The notes under the pieces were generated by a model that saw nothing but the letters and a program-made list of their open reading frames with translations, searched no databases and was not told the DNA's origin. Positions 8,063 through 18,072 of a stretch of 64,000 bases of DNA are shown in pieces. The position numbers were made by a program, and so were the translations under genes. Within the stretch, counting starts at the first letter, position 1, and the number at the start of each line of letters is the position of its first letter. Origin of the DNA: Vibrio echinoideorum (GTDB taxonomy: Bacteria; Pseudomonadota; Gammaproteobacteria; Enterobacterales; Vibrionaceae). The stretch lies in contig NZ_AP025483.1 in the NCBI RefSeq assembly GCF_024347455.1, positions 1,116,001 to 1,180,000 on the forward strand, read 5' to 3'.

Positions 8063-9511
8063 TTAGGTGACAGGCAAGATTCTCATGCAGTTAGTTGATC
8101 CTGCTACATCCATAATATCCCCTTGTGTGACGATCACTAGGTCACCAAACTTAAGGTGTCCTTTCTCTTTTAGGCAAGCAAGAGTCGATAGTGCGATGTC
8201 AAAGCTGTCTTCGGCTTCTGTTTCAAAGTAGATAGGTGTCACGCCTCGGTACAGAGTACAACGGTTAAGCGTACCTTCGTTACGAGATAGTGCGTAGATA
8301 GGCATATCGGCACTTAGACGCGACATCATCAACGCAGTGCGTCCTGATTCGGTGAGAGTGACTACGCCTTTGATGCCTTCCATATGGTTCGCAGAGTAGA
8401 TGGTCGCCATCGAAACCGTTTCTTCAGCCGTGACAAAGGTGCGGTCAATTCGGTAATTGGACTGGTTGTTAATACCCGCCATCTTTTCAGCACCAATACA
8501 CACTTCTGCCATCGACTTCACGGTTTCGACTGGGTAATCACCTGCTGCTGTTTCGCCTGAAAGCATTACAGCGTCCGTTCCATCAAGCACGGCGTTGGCT
8601 ACGTCCATCACTTCTGCACGAGTTGGCATTGGCGCGGAGATCATCGACTCCATCATCTGAGTTGCAGTGATCACTGTTCTGTTAAGCGCTCTAGAACGAC
8701 GTATAAGCTGTTTTTGTACTCCAACCAACTCAGGGTCGCCAATTTCCACTCCAAGGTCACCACGAGCCACCATGACCACATCTGATGCCATTATGATGTC
8801 ATCCATGTTCTCAACCGTTGCGACTGTCTCTGCTCGCTCCACTTTCGCAACCAGATGAGCTTCTAAGCCTGCTTCTCGTGCGAGCTGACGAGCGTAGTGC
8901 ATATCTTCGCCATTACGTGGGAAAGAAACGGCTAAATAATCAACTTTGATTTGTGCTGCAGTGATGATGTCGCGCTTGTCTTTTTCTGTAAGTGCCTCAG
9001 CAGAAAGGCCACCACCTTTTTTGTTGATGCCTTTATTATTGGAAAGCGGACCGCCAATGATGACTTCTGTATGAACGCGACAGCCTTCTACTTTGGTGAC
9101 TTTCAGTTGAACACGACCATCGTCAAGTAACAGGATGTCGTTAGCGGATACGTCGTTAGGTAATTCTTTGTAATCAAGGCCGACGGCGTGTTGATTGCCT
9201 TCACCTAAACTTAGGCTACTATCGAGAGTAAATTGGTCACCGACGGCAAGTTGTATTTTGTTATCTTTGAATGTCGACACACGAATCTTGGGACCTTGTA
9301 AGTCACCGAGAATGGCGATTTGAGTACCGAGTCTTTTTGCTATCGCTCTGACTTTTTCTGCGCGCTGTATATGGTCTTCGCTGGTGCCGTGAGAGAAGTT
9401 CATACGGACGATATTAGCACCGGCTTTGATGATTTCTTCAAGCACGTTACCTTTATCAGTAGAAGGGCCTAGCGTTGTGACGATTTTCGTTTTTCTTAAT
9501 TCGGCTGTCAT
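8063..9511 (-). CDS. pykA: Pyruvate kinase, type II (PykA)
   Basis: Pyruvate kinase makes pyruvate and ATP from phosphoenolpyruvate and ADP, the last step of glycolysis. The 482-residue product opens [18 protein letters not shown] and keeps [13 protein letters not shown] and the signature with the catalytic Lys (LVAKVERAE) and [13 protein letters not shown], closer to E. coli PykA than PykF. A GGAGTATCC element lies before the ATG. It is divergent from mlc, so one 320-bp spacer holds both promoters. Confidence 0.95.
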   Translation of the reverse strand: MTAELRKTKIVTTLGPSTDKGNVLEEIIKAGANIVRMNFSHGTSEDHIQRAEKVRAIAKRLGTQIAILGDLQGPKIRVSTFKDNKIQLAVGDQFTLDSSLSLGEGNQHAVGLDYKELPNDVSANDILLLDDGRVQLKVTKVEGCRVHTEVIIGGPLSNNKGINKKGGGLSAEALTEKDKRDIITAAQIKVDYLAVSFPRNGEDMHYARQLAREAGLEAHLVAKVERAETVATVENMDDIIMASDVVMVARGDLGVEIGDPELVGVQKQLIRRSRALNRTVITATQMMESMISAPMPTRAEVMDVANAVLDGTDAVMLSGETAAGDYPVETVKSMAEVCIGAEKMAGINNQSNYRIDRTFVTAEETVSMATIYSANHMEGIKGVVTLTESGRTALMMSRLSADMPIYALSRNEGTLNRCTLYRGVTPIYFETEAEDSFDIALSTLACLKEKGHLKFGDLVIVTQGDIMDVAGSTNCMRILPVT

Positions 9512-9830
9512 GGATACTCCTAGAGTGAGGCCAAGTAATCTTTCAAAAGACTGAATTAAGTATATGCATTAATTGATAATTTATTGGGAGCTAGGAAGAT
9601 ATTTCTTTATTTGTCTCTAATTATTGAATTCAGAGCTAAAAGACGATGTTTTATTCTGAAAATTAAGTCTCAATTTATCGATGTGTGTGTTAATTTTTCT
9701 CAAACTATTTGACTAGATACACAAAGATTCATGTATATACGTGATACTGGTCACGGCGATATACCAAGTGACTTCACAATTACTTCGCAAAGTAAAAAAA
9801 TTAACTTGTTGATGATTTCTGGAGCGTAAA
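9512..9830. other. 319-bp divergent promoter region of pykA and mlc
   Basis: This AT-rich spacer separates two divergent carbon-metabolism genes. A CRP-like palindrome lies at 9740-9755. No small gene or RNA is apparent. Confidence 0.6.
9740..9755. promoter_or_regulatory. Probable CRP binding site upstream of mlc
   Basis: CGTGA-TACTGG-TCACG is a perfect inverted repeat of five-base arms and matches the TGTGA-N6-TCACA consensus at 8 of 10 positions. It lies 75 bases before the mlc start. Control of mlc by cAMP-CRP is known in E. coli; that it acts here is inference. Confidence 0.5.
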
Positions 9831-11048
9831 ATGTACATGGCTCAACCGGGCCATATTGATCATATCAAACAGGTCAATGCTGGTCGTGTATATAAACTAA
9901 TTGACCTTAGAGGTCCTATTTCTCGTATCGATTTGTCCAAGCAAAGTGAGTTGGCTCCTGCGAGTATTACCAAAATTACCCGTGAACTCATTGAAGCTCA
10001 CCTCATTCACGAAACGACGGTTCAAGAAGCCACGACTCGTGGGCGTCCTGCCGTCGGTTTGCAAACCAATAACGAAGGTTGGCAGTTCCTGTCGATGCGT
10101 CTTGGTCGCGGATATTTGACGATCGCGCTTCATGAATTGGGTGGTGACGTGCTTATCGATACCAAAATTGATATTCACGAACGAGACCAAGACGATGTGC
10201 TTGCACGCCTTCTTCATGAGATCGATGAGTTTTTCCAAACCTATGCTGAGCAGCTTGGCAGGGTGACGAGTATCGCAATCACCCTACCGGGTCTTGTGAA
10301 TTCTGAGCAAGGTATTGTGTTGCAGATGCCTCACTACAACGTTAAAAATTTAGCGTTGGGTCCTGAGATTTACAAAGAAACGGGTCTACCCGTCTTTATT
10401 GCTAATGATACCCGAGCTTGGGCATTAGCAGAGAAGTTGTTTGGTCACTCACAAGATAACGATAATTCGGTTCTTATCTCGATTCACCATGGTGTAGGTG
10501 CCGGGATCATTCTCGACGGGCGAGTGTTGCAAGGTCGCCACGGTAATATCGGTGAACTTGGGCATATCCAGATCGATAAGCAGGGCAAACTTTGTCATTG
10601 TGGTAACCGAGGCTGCTTAGAAACCGTCGCGAGTTCTCAGGCGATCCGTGATCAAGTGAAAGAGCGACTGGCGAATGGTGAAGCATCGACGCTGACGGTG
10701 TTTGAAGATGTCACTATTGAACAGATTTGCGCTGCCGCTGCCAATGGAGATCCTCTAGCCGTTGAGGTGATTGAACAGCTAGGTCGTTACTTAGGTGCCG
10801 CGATAGCGATTGTAATTAACCTTTTCAACCCAGAGAAAATCTTGGTTGGTGGTGTTATCAATCAGGCAAAGAGCGTGTTATACCCTGCGATTCAAAAGTG
10901 TATCGATGAGCAAAGTTTGTCGGTTTACCATCAAGATTTAGAGTTGGTGGAATCTCGATTCTACAAGCAGGCGACCATGCCAGGTGCAGCGCTTATCAAA
11001 CAAGCCTTATATGATGGCCAACTTTTAATGAAAGTGATTGAAGGTTAA
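9831..11048 (+). CDS. mlc: Mlc, ROK-family glucose-responsive repressor
   Basis: Mlc represses ptsG and other PTS genes and is pulled off DNA by unphosphorylated PtsG. The N terminus (QPGHIDHIKQVNAGRVYKLI) and the helix-turn-helix near residues 30-55 (SRIDLSKQSELAPASITKI) match E. coli Mlc. The ROK zinc site is H245, C255, C257 and C262 (CHCGNRGC). At 405 residues it is the expected length. GGAG precedes the ATG. A near-matching Mlc operator is found at ptsG 6 kb away, which supports the call over its paralogue NagC. Confidence 0.93.
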   Translation: MYMAQPGHIDHIKQVNAGRVYKLIDLRGPISRIDLSKQSELAPASITKITRELIEAHLIHETTVQEATTRGRPAVGLQTNNEGWQFLSMRLGRGYLTIALHELGGDVLIDTKIDIHERDQDDVLARLLHEIDEFFQTYAEQLGRVTSIAITLPGLVNSEQGIVLQMPHYNVKNLALGPEIYKETGLPVFIANDTRAWALAEKLFGHSQDNDNSVLISIHHGVGAGIILDGRVLQGRHGNIGELGHIQIDKQGKLCHCGNRGCLETVASSQAIRDQVKERLANGEASTLTVFEDVTIEQICAAAANGDPLAVEVIEQLGRYLGAAIAIVINLFNPEKILVGGVINQAKSVLYPAIQKCIDEQSLSVYHQDLELVESRFYKQATMPGAALIKQALYDGQLLMKVIEG

Positions 11049-11215
11049 CCCTTTTACTCTTCTGCTCGCTCTGCCCGAAACCTTTCCATGTATTTAAACT
11101 TTGTATAACAATAATTGTTGTACTTAGTTTAAGTATTCTGTGCATTGGCGCTTTGCTTTAACCTATTGAAGTAGGCTATTGTAGCCACAGTTATTATTTG
11201 TCACTAAGGTGTTGT

Positions 11216-12157
11216 ATGTCTGGCGTTTTAAATTCGGTTGATCAGAGAACCAAACTGGTTGGTGAAAACCGCCTGGAACTCTTGTTATTCAGCTTAAATA
11301 GTCGTCAACTATTTGCGATTAACGTATTTAAAGTGAAAGAAGTCTTAAAAGTGCCAGTACTCACTCGCTTACCGGGCTCTCATCATCATATTACCGGAGT
11401 TGCTTCTTTGCGTGGCGAATCCGTTCCCGTTATTGATTTGCGCAGTGCGATTGGCTTTCCGCCATCACGTGCAGAGTCTCAAGAAAGCAATTTGATCATT
11501 ACGGAATACAACCGAACCGTACAAGGTTTCTTAGTTGGGCAAGTTCGTAACATTGTGAACACAACATGGACTGAAATCCAACCGCCGCCAAAGACAACGG
11601 GTCGTGCAAACTACCTGACGGCTATCACGCATATTCAGGAAGAAGAGCAGCACAAAATCGTCGAGATTATCGATGTTGAGAAGGTGTTAGCTGAGATCAT
11701 CGATTACGATGTGTCTATCTCTGAGGGCGTTTTAGATCAGCAGTTAGCTAATGAAATGGTTGGACGTAACGTGCTTATTGTTGATGACTCTTCAACCGCA
11801 CGTAACCAGATTAAAGGCACCTTATCGCAACTTGGTTTAAACATTATCGAATGTTGCGATGGCTTAGAAGCACTAACCCTACTTAAAGGATGGTGTGATG
11901 AAGGTAAAGACATCAATCAAGAAATATTGTTGATGATCACTGATGCCGAAATGCCCGAGATGGATGGTTATAAACTGACTCACGAAGTACGCACTGACCC
12001 TAGAATGCATGATCTATTTATCACGCTAAATACTTCATTAAGTGGAAGTTTTAATGAAGCCATGGTTGAGAAAGTAGGGTGTAACCGCTTTATTTCTAAA
12101 TTCCAACCTGACCTCTTGGTTGAAGTAACTCAAGAGAGAATGCGTCAGTTATTATAA
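11216..12157 (+). CDS. cheV: Chemotaxis coupling protein CheV
   Basis: CheV joins a CheW-like domain (about residues 15-165), which couples receptors to CheA, to a receiver domain (about 184-313). The acidic pocket residues D190 and D191 and the phosphorylated D243 (ITDAEMPEMDG) are present. The start at 11216 has AAGGTG upstream; an upstream in-frame TTG is unlikely. The gene stands alone, away from a che operon, as cheV genes often do. The sequence does not show which receptors it serves. Confidence 0.93.
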   Translation: MSGVLNSVDQRTKLVGENRLELLLFSLNSRQLFAINVFKVKEVLKVPVLTRLPGSHHHITGVASLRGESVPVIDLRSAIGFPPSRAESQESNLIITEYNRTVQGFLVGQVRNIVNTTWTEIQPPPKTTGRANYLTAITHIQEEEQHKIVEIIDVEKVLAEIIDYDVSISEGVLDQQLANEMVGRNVLIVDDSSTARNQIKGTLSQLGLNIIECCDGLEALTLLKGWCDEGKDINQEILLMITDAEMPEMDGYKLTHEVRTDPRMHDLFITLNTSLSGSFNEAMVEKVGCNRFISKFQPDLLVEVTQERMRQLL

Positions 12158-12517
12158 TTAATGCTGCTGTACGGTTTGTTTTGAATGATCTTATAGAAAG
12201 TGTTTGCTAATATTGATGTGGCATATTTCTCGTAACGAAATATGCTCAACTACTAGCGTAACTTTTCACATTCAATCTAAGGTAGTTTCTCTTAATGATA
12301 TGGTTAACTTCTAAAGTTGTAATGACTTTGAGTTTATTACTATATAGGGAATTTAAGAAAAGACGTACGGAAGCTGACGTTGAGTGATAGCTCAACAATT
12401 TTAATTGAAGGGAGGCTGATGCCTCCCTTTTCTGTTTCTTGTCTTTCTTTCGTTAGCCTTTGATGACATCGTTATTTTCACCGCGACTGAAAACTCTCTG
12501 TAATTGAGAATTCACAG
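12158..12517. other. 360-bp convergent spacer with three hairpins
   Basis: Between cheV and dnaE2 lie a 9-bp inverted repeat at 12221-12245 (GCATATTTC ... GAAATATGC), a 6-bp hairpin at 12379-12396 (GTTGAG ... CTCAAC) and a terminator at 12408-12431. There is no open reading frame of interest. The last two hairpins could be the end of a small RNA, but no convincing promoter is seen. Confidence 0.5.
12408..12431. terminator. Terminator between cheV and dnaE2
   Basis: The stem AAGGGAGGC/GCCTCCCTT has a TGAT loop and a following T-rich run on the plus strand. It is 250 bases beyond cheV, so it may end cheV or a small transcript between them. Confidence 0.8.
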
Positions 12518-15500
12518 CTAATGAAAATCCCGTGACTTGGTGTTCAAGCCAACAATTTCATCGGTAATATCGATGAGCTTTCCCGCAATTACATGCACAA
12601 CTTCGCCTTCTTTTTCTAAGATCCCTTGAACTTTTAACGCCTTGGCAGTGAGGTAGGCTTGTTGTTGAGCACGCGCGGTTGATCCCCATACCACGACATT
12701 AATATTGCCGGTGTTATCTTCCAACGTGACAAAGGTAACTCCTGCGGCAGTGCCGGGTGATTGCTTACCAGTAACAAGCCCAACAACCGTGACCATGGAT
12801 TTATGTCTTTGTTGTTTTAAATTTTTCATATGTGTGAAGCGGCCTAATCGGTTGGCTTCTTCTAGCAAAGTGATAGGGTGCTTGTTTAAGGAAATCCCCA
12901 CACTGGTAAAATCCTCGAGTAGATCCTGCATCTCGTTTGGCTGATGCAATGTGTGTTCTGCGCAGACATCCTCTGCAGAGTCATTTACATGGCTAAATAA
13001 GGGTAAGTCAGAGGCTGAATCCATAATCGCCCAGCGCGTCTGAAATCGATCGCCTGAAACATTGTGCAGCGCATTAGCCGATGCAAGCAGTTCAATATCC
13101 TTTTTGTTCATCGATAGTTGCTTTACCTGACTTGGATGGCGGTAACCTGAACGCGGGCGATTGGCGAGCACGCTTTGAATACCATGCTCGCTTAGCCCTT
13201 TGATTTGTCGTAACCCTAAGCGAATCGCCAAACCATTTTGATGAGTGACGACCGTGTGATTATCTTGAGAAGCGTTCACACATATAGGAAGGATGACCAC
13301 ATTATGCAGCTGCGCATCTTGTACCAACTGTGATGGGCTATAAAACCCCATTGGTTGGCTATTCAGCAAAGACGCGTAGAAACATTCTGGGTAGTAACAC
13401 TTCAACCAAGCTGAGCAATACGCTAATACTGCGAACGAGGCCGAATGGCTTTCTGGAAAACCGTATTCACCGAAACCACATATTTGTTTAAAGATTTGTT
13501 CGGCAAACTCTGTCTCATAGCCGCGATTTTGCATCCCCTCGATGAGCTTGTTTTTAAACTTAAATACGTTGCCATTCTTTTTCCAAGCCGCCATAGCGCG
13601 TCGGAGCTGATCGGCTTCTCCCCCCGTAAACCCTGCCGCGACCATCGCGAGCTTAATCACTTGTTCTTGGAATATCGGTACCCCTAAGGTGCGTGACAAT
13701 ACCGATTCAACATCCTTGGATGGATAACTGATGGGCTCAATACCATCTCGACGCTTTAGGAACGGATGTACCATGTCTCCTTGAATGGGCCCAGGACGCA
13801 CGATAGCGATTTGAATCACCAAGTCGTAATAGGTCGTTGGTTTAAGCCTTGGCAGCATGCTCATTTGCGCTCGTGACTCAATTTGGAATATCCCGACCGT
13901 GTCTGCCCGCTGAATCATGCCGTAAACTTGAGGATCATCCTTAAGGCGAGTGATCTCTGCAATGGTCAATGATCGTCCATGGATAGACTGGATCAGGTCG
14001 AAACATTTACGAATTGCAGAGAGCATTCCAAGTGCGAGTACATCCACTTTAAGCAGCCCCAGAGTTTCCAAGTCGTCCTTATCCCATTGAATGATAGTTC
14101 GGTCGTGCATCGCTGCATTCTCGACGGGAACCAATTCATACAAAGGCCCTGAGGATATGACAAAGCCACCGACGTGCTGAGATAAGTGACGTGGAAAACC
14201 GATAATTTCATTAACCAAGTGGATAAACTGCTGACCTTTTAAAGAGTCAGGCTGAAGACCTAATTGGGTTAACTGCGCTTGCCAACCTAGGCTTTTGTCT
14301 CTGCGATTTGTGTTCTTAATAAAGTAATCAAGCTGGGTTTCTTGTAGCCCCAACGCTTTGCCTACATCTCTGACCGCACTTTTAAAGCGATAAGAAATGA
14401 CGGTCGCGGCAAGCGCGGCGCGTTCTCTTCCGTATTTTTGATAGATGTATTGAATCACTTCTTCGCGGCGTTCGTGTTCAAAATCGACATCAATATCGGG
14501 CGGCTCATCGCGCTCTTTACTGATGAAGCGTTCAAATAGCACCGAGATCTGCCTTGGGTCGACAGAGGTGATCTCTAGGCAGTAACAGACCACGGAATTG
14601 GCCGCAGAACCTCGACCTTGATAAAGAATACCTTGGCTTTTGGCAAACATGACAATGTCGTGAATCGTGAGAAAAAAGAAAGGGTAGTTGAGCTCACCAA
14701 TCAACCCCATCTCTTTATCTATGATTTGTTGAATGTCGTTAGGCACGCCTCGTGGGAAGCGAGCTTGTTTCCCTTTCTCGACTAACATATGCAAATAACT
14801 CATAGGTGTTTCGCCTTGAGGAATGAGCTCGCTAGGGTATTCGTAACGTAAGCTGTCTAAGTCAAAATCGCACAGCTCTGAGATTCGGTTGCTCTCTTCT
14901 AACCACTCTGGTTTGAAAATGTGAGAGAGCTTATTGATGCTCCTCAAACAACGCTCCGCATTGGCCAGTAAGTGACTACCCACTTCTGTTATTGGACATT
15001 GATGTCTTATTGCAGTTAGTGAGTGTTGTAACGGTAAGCGATTAGCATTGTGCATCAGCACGCCACCACAAGCGGTAATTGGCAGGTGGTGATGGCGTGA
15101 CAGTTCGACACAATAGTCGGTGTATTGCTGATCGGTTTGTTTTAGGTGTCTTTGTACGCCAATCCACAGCCGGCCTGAATGATGTTGGGAAAGCCAATGC
15201 CCCCAATGTGCATCTTCATTTTTTTGTTGAGGAAGCCAAACAATGAAGCAGTGCTTGGCTGACATGATATCCCACTCAGAGAGTTGATAATGTCCTTTGC
15301 TGCTACGGCGTCTCGCGTTGGTGATGATACGGCACAGCTCGGCATAGGCCGTTCTATTTGGGCATAACAATACCACTTGGCATTCTTCATTTAACCAAAA
15401 CATACTTCCGACAATTTGCTTGAGCGACAGTTGATGCTGCTTGATCGCAGAGTGAACCTTAACGATGCCCGCCACTGAGCATTCGTCAGTGATAGCGAGC

Positions 15501-15610
15501 GCTTTGTAACGTAAAAAGTCGGCCTGTAAAACAAGCTCTTCCGCGTGCGAAGCTCCTTCAAGAAAGGAGTAATTGCTTTGGCAAAATAGCTCTGAGTATT
15601 GCTGAGACAT
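12518..15610 (-). CDS. dnaE2: Error-prone DNA polymerase DnaE2 (ImuC)
   Basis: DnaE2 is a C-family polymerase that copies damaged DNA and causes SOS mutagenesis together with ImuA and ImuB. The 1030 residues include an N-terminal PHP domain (YSELFCQSNYSFLEGASHAE), the catalytic palm with PPDIDVDFEHE (the carboxylates in residues 372-376), helix-hairpin-helix and a C-terminal OB fold (VTVVGLVTGKQ). It lacks the long C-terminal tail of replicative DnaE. It follows imuB by 127 bp on the same strand, with no terminator between, so it probably belongs to the LexA-controlled operon. Confidence 0.95.
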   Translation of the reverse strand: MSQQYSELFCQSNYSFLEGASHAEELVLQADFLRYKALAITDECSVAGIVKVHSAIKQHQLSLKQIVGSMFWLNEECQVVLLCPNRTAYAELCRIITNARRRSSKGHYQLSEWDIMSAKHCFIVWLPQQKNEDAHWGHWLSQHHSGRLWIGVQRHLKQTDQQYTDYCVELSRHHHLPITACGGVLMHNANRLPLQHSLTAIRHQCPITEVGSHLLANAERCLRSINKLSHIFKPEWLEESNRISELCDFDLDSLRYEYPSELIPQGETPMSYLHMLVEKGKQARFPRGVPNDIQQIIDKEMGLIGELNYPFFFLTIHDIVMFAKSQGILYQGRGSAANSVVCYCLEITSVDPRQISVLFERFISKERDEPPDIDVDFEHERREEVIQYIYQKYGRERAALAATVISYRFKSAVRDVGKALGLQETQLDYFIKNTNRRDKSLGWQAQLTQLGLQPDSLKGQQFIHLVNEIIGFPRHLSQHVGGFVISSGPLYELVPVENAAMHDRTIIQWDKDDLETLGLLKVDVLALGMLSAIRKCFDLIQSIHGRSLTIAEITRLKDDPQVYGMIQRADTVGIFQIESRAQMSMLPRLKPTTYYDLVIQIAIVRPGPIQGDMVHPFLKRRDGIEPISYPSKDVESVLSRTLGVPIFQEQVIKLAMVAAGFTGGEADQLRRAMAAWKKNGNVFKFKNKLIEGMQNRGYETEFAEQIFKQICGFGEYGFPESHSASFAVLAYCSAWLKCYYPECFYASLLNSQPMGFYSPSQLVQDAQLHNVVILPICVNASQDNHTVVTHQNGLAIRLGLRQIKGLSEHGIQSVLANRPRSGYRHPSQVKQLSMNKKDIELLASANALHNVSGDRFQTRWAIMDSASDLPLFSHVNDSAEDVCAEHTLHQPNEMQDLLEDFTSVGISLNKHPITLLEEANRLGRFTHMKNLKQQRHKSMVTVVGLVTGKQSPGTAAGVTFVTLEDNTGNINVVVWGSTARAQQQAYLTAKALKVQGILEKEGEVVHVIAGKLIDITDEIVGLNTKSRDFH

Positions 15611-15737
15611 AACGTAATCTCACTTAACTATTGCGAGTGAACAGGATTGAAAAGGGACGTTGAAATTGCCAGTGAGTCGTATTGAATGAGCCACTAAATT
15701 GTCTTACTGACTTACTTACTACTTACTTTCTTACAAA

Positions 15738-17207
15738 CTAGCTAAATAAGCCGTGCAAAAACCATTGTTTATCGGGCGTTCTGAAGACCCATAACCATTG
15801 GCCGTTTTCACTATGAGCAATAAAGTAGTCACGAATGATTTTTTCTCCGTCCCACCATCCAGAAACAATGCGCTCAGGGCCTTGAGATAAGGTGACACTC
15901 TCGGTTAAGACTTCGGGCTCGGGCAGGAGAATACTCGGCCTCAGTCGCTGCTGGCTGATGTTGGGAGTTGCTATTTTCTGTTCGAACTCTGTGGGTGTTT
16001 TCCTCTTTACCACAGACTTACTCAGTGTTGGGAGCGAGTATTGGTTGGCTTTTTCTGGCCTTGGGTCGTGTTGTATTTTGGGGGTTTGAATACAGGCTTG
16101 CCCTAATTTGGCTTGCAGCAGCGAAAGCAAATCTAACGCGGCAAGCGTACCGGTATTGCCATCGAAAAGATCATGGTAGGCGACTTGCGGTTCGCCATGA
16201 CGAATTAAGGATAGAGTCAGCCCCTGAACAGGTGCCGTGATCTTCAGTGATTCTAAGGTTAAACGCGTAAGGTTCGCCCACTTGGCGGCAAAGTAATCGC
16301 CCTGTGCGGAATAAAAAGAAACATGATGGTCGTCTTTATCCCTTAGATGCAAAGTCAGCGCTAACTCGAAAGCCACTCGGTCACGTAACTTCAAAAAGCA
16401 CTCGAGCTGATTCAACAATTTCAGTAGCGGCTTTTCGATAAACAGGATGTTTTCAATATCAAATAGCAGCTCCAAATATTGTTGAAAGTTCTCTGGTGGA
16501 TGATAGAAGTCAATAGGGTGCTTGAACTGCCCATTAAGGCGACCGACATAGTTCACCAAGTCGATATCAAAGCGCCGTGCGACATCTTGCAAGGGCAGTT
16601 TTAATAGGTCTTCTACTAAGTTAATGCCGACACGGTTCAGTCGTTCCACTTGCTTAGTTGGCAGCTCGCTGGAACTCAACGCTTGCTGATTGACCCAAGT
16701 TTTCATTTGCTCAACATTGTTCGTTACTTGGTTGATTGCTTGTTTGCCCAAAAGGATCGCGGAAAGCGGCGAATAACCGGTGGCGAAGCTGAACTGGATG
16801 TTGAGTGTTTCTAAATGGCTTTTGAGTTCATGCCAGTAGTTAGCTAGCCCATCATAAAGCGACAGCATATTAGAGGCTTTAATCAATAAACCATTGGGTG
16901 GTAGCAACGCTATGTCGGAAGTGACCAGATACGCCCATTGAGCAATCTCTTTCAGCTTACTTTTCTCTAATTCAATGCTGTAAGGATGGACGTGTAAATT
17001 GTGGCAAAGTGCGGCCGCAGATCCTAGCCCCATTCCAATTGTGATACCCAATTGCAACGCGGCGTGATTGGCTTGCAGTACACGATGATCTTTTTCATCT
17101 ACGATGATAAGAGGCTGACCGTGTGATTCTTCGTTCGAACCCAATTCATTAGAGTTAAACAAGGTATCTAATTGCAGCGATGGGAAATGCAGATAAAGCC
17201 ACAACAT
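15738..17207 (-). CDS. imuB: ImuB, catalytically inactive Y-family polymerase homologue
   Basis: ImuB is the hub of the mutasome: it binds the beta clamp and brings in ImuA and DnaE2. The 489 residues have the Y-family fold, but the usual N-terminal DxDxFFA carboxylates are replaced (LYLHFPSLQLD), which fits the known loss of polymerase activity. The C-terminal part holds a low-similarity tail with conserved WWDGE and DYFIAH segments. It starts 3 bases after the imuA stop, so the two are translationally linked. Confidence 0.93.
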   Translation of the reverse strand: MLWLYLHFPSLQLDTLFNSNELGSNEESHGQPLIIVDEKDHRVLQANHAALQLGITIGMGLGSAAALCHNLHVHPYSIELEKSKLKEIAQWAYLVTSDIALLPPNGLLIKASNMLSLYDGLANYWHELKSHLETLNIQFSFATGYSPLSAILLGKQAINQVTNNVEQMKTWVNQQALSSSELPTKQVERLNRVGINLVEDLLKLPLQDVARRFDIDLVNYVGRLNGQFKHPIDFYHPPENFQQYLELLFDIENILFIEKPLLKLLNQLECFLKLRDRVAFELALTLHLRDKDDHHVSFYSAQGDYFAAKWANLTRLTLESLKITAPVQGLTLSLIRHGEPQVAYHDLFDGNTGTLAALDLLSLLQAKLGQACIQTPKIQHDPRPEKANQYSLPTLSKSVVKRKTPTEFEQKIATPNISQQRLRPSILLPEPEVLTESVTLSQGPERIVSGWWDGEKIIRDYFIAHSENGQWLWVFRTPDKQWFLHGLFS

Positions 17208-17210
17208 ACG

Positions 17211-17918
17211 TTAGCCCTGTTTCGCTATAGGAAAAGCAAGTACCGTGTTATCCGACAAAGCTCGATGTGAATTATCTTCATTGATGACTTTTTGTGTGAG
17301 TAATGGCCAATTTTGACTCATGTCTAGAACAAAGTTGCCATACGACCAACTGCCTTTTCTTTTCGTGACTTCAACCTTTAACCCCTGAGCGTGAGCAGAC
17401 AGTCTCATGCTTAGAGAAACGGGTAGGGATAACTGATTATGGCTGGTGGCCTTAAAGTGAAATTGCAGGCACTTACCGGTTTCGCTTGCTGCTTGCAGTC
17501 GCTTGGTTTGGTGTATTTCTAGATCGGCTCCCCATAGCAATACAGAGTGACAAGCACCGCTTTTTAGGCATTGTTCTGCTGCCCATAATGCATCGAGATC
17601 TCGTTGAGGTTGGATAACGAGAATGTTCTCTAAATGAATGCCTTGGTTGTTGAAAAACTCAGCACAGATTTTCCCTGGCGGGTTAATGAATATGGCCAGT
17701 TTCTGTGGATTTTGTTGAGACAAATAAGGAGTAAGTAAGCGAAGTTCGCCTATCCCTTGTTTTGATTCAATCTCAATAACACCATGCGTCGGAAAGCCAC
17801 CATTAAGCTGTTTATCCAACTGAGGATAACCTGATGAAGTGGTACTTCCTTGCGTTGTCGATTGTAACCCTTTCCAGATTAACTGGTGGTCTTGTAAGTT
17901 TTTTATTAGTTTATGCAT
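17211..17918 (-). CDS. imuA: ImuA, RecA-like SOS mutagenesis accessory protein
   Basis: ImuA (also annotated as a SulA-like or RecA-like protein) takes part in mutagenic translesion synthesis with ImuB and DnaE2. The 235-residue product has a RecA-like core (LDKQLNGGFPTHGVIEIES near residue 33) but a degenerate Walker A. It is the first gene of imuA-imuB-dnaE2. Its ATG at 17918 lies inside a palindrome that also contains a near-perfect LexA box, so the SOS response almost certainly controls the operon. It is not the division inhibitor SulA. Confidence 0.9.
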   Translation of the reverse strand: MHKLIKNLQDHQLIWKGLQSTTQGSTTSSGYPQLDKQLNGGFPTHGVIEIESKQGIGELRLLTPYLSQQNPQKLAIFINPPGKICAEFFNNQGIHLENILVIQPQRDLDALWAAEQCLKSGACHSVLLWGADLEIHQTKRLQAASETGKCLQFHFKATSHNQLSLPVSLSMRLSAHAQGLKVEVTKRKGSWSYGNFVLDMSQNWPLLTQKVINEDNSHRALSDNTVLAFPIAKQG

Positions 17919-17958
17919 AGTTAAATACCTGTATATTTATACAGTATATTTAACTATG
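17916..17958. repeat. 43-bp near-perfect palindrome around the LexA box and imuA start codon
   Basis: Outer arms CATAGTTAAATA (17916-17927) and TATTTAACTATG (17947-17958) are exact reverse complements, and the LexA box is the inner part. Only one or two bases bulge between. The left arm includes the imuA start codon. Confidence 0.9.
17929..17944 (-). promoter_or_regulatory. LexA box of the imuA-imuB-dnaE2 operon
   Basis: CTGTATATTTATACAG has seven-base perfect arms (CTGTATA/TATACAG) and agrees with the E. coli CTGT-N8-ACAG consensus, including the alternating AT core. It ends 11 bases before the imuA start codon. Confidence 0.93.
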
Positions 17959-18023
17959 AAAAAGATGCAAAGAGAAATGACGAAAATCAGGTGAACTAAA
18001 TATTAGATGGTTGATTTAGATAC

Positions 18024-18048
18024 AAAAAAAGCCGCTATTAAAGCGACT
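18024..18048 (-). terminator. Terminator after yciK
   Basis: On the minus strand, AGTCGCT-TTAAT-AGCGGCT forms a stem with one U-G pair, then a run of seven T. It is 25 bases after the yciK stop. Confidence 0.8.
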
Positions 18049-18072
18049 TCTTGTTATTGCTCATAATATCAG

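Noticed and set aside
17211..17918. SulA division inhibitor
   Set aside because: The gene leads an imuB-dnaE2 operon and matches ImuA; SulA is shorter and not linked to these genes.
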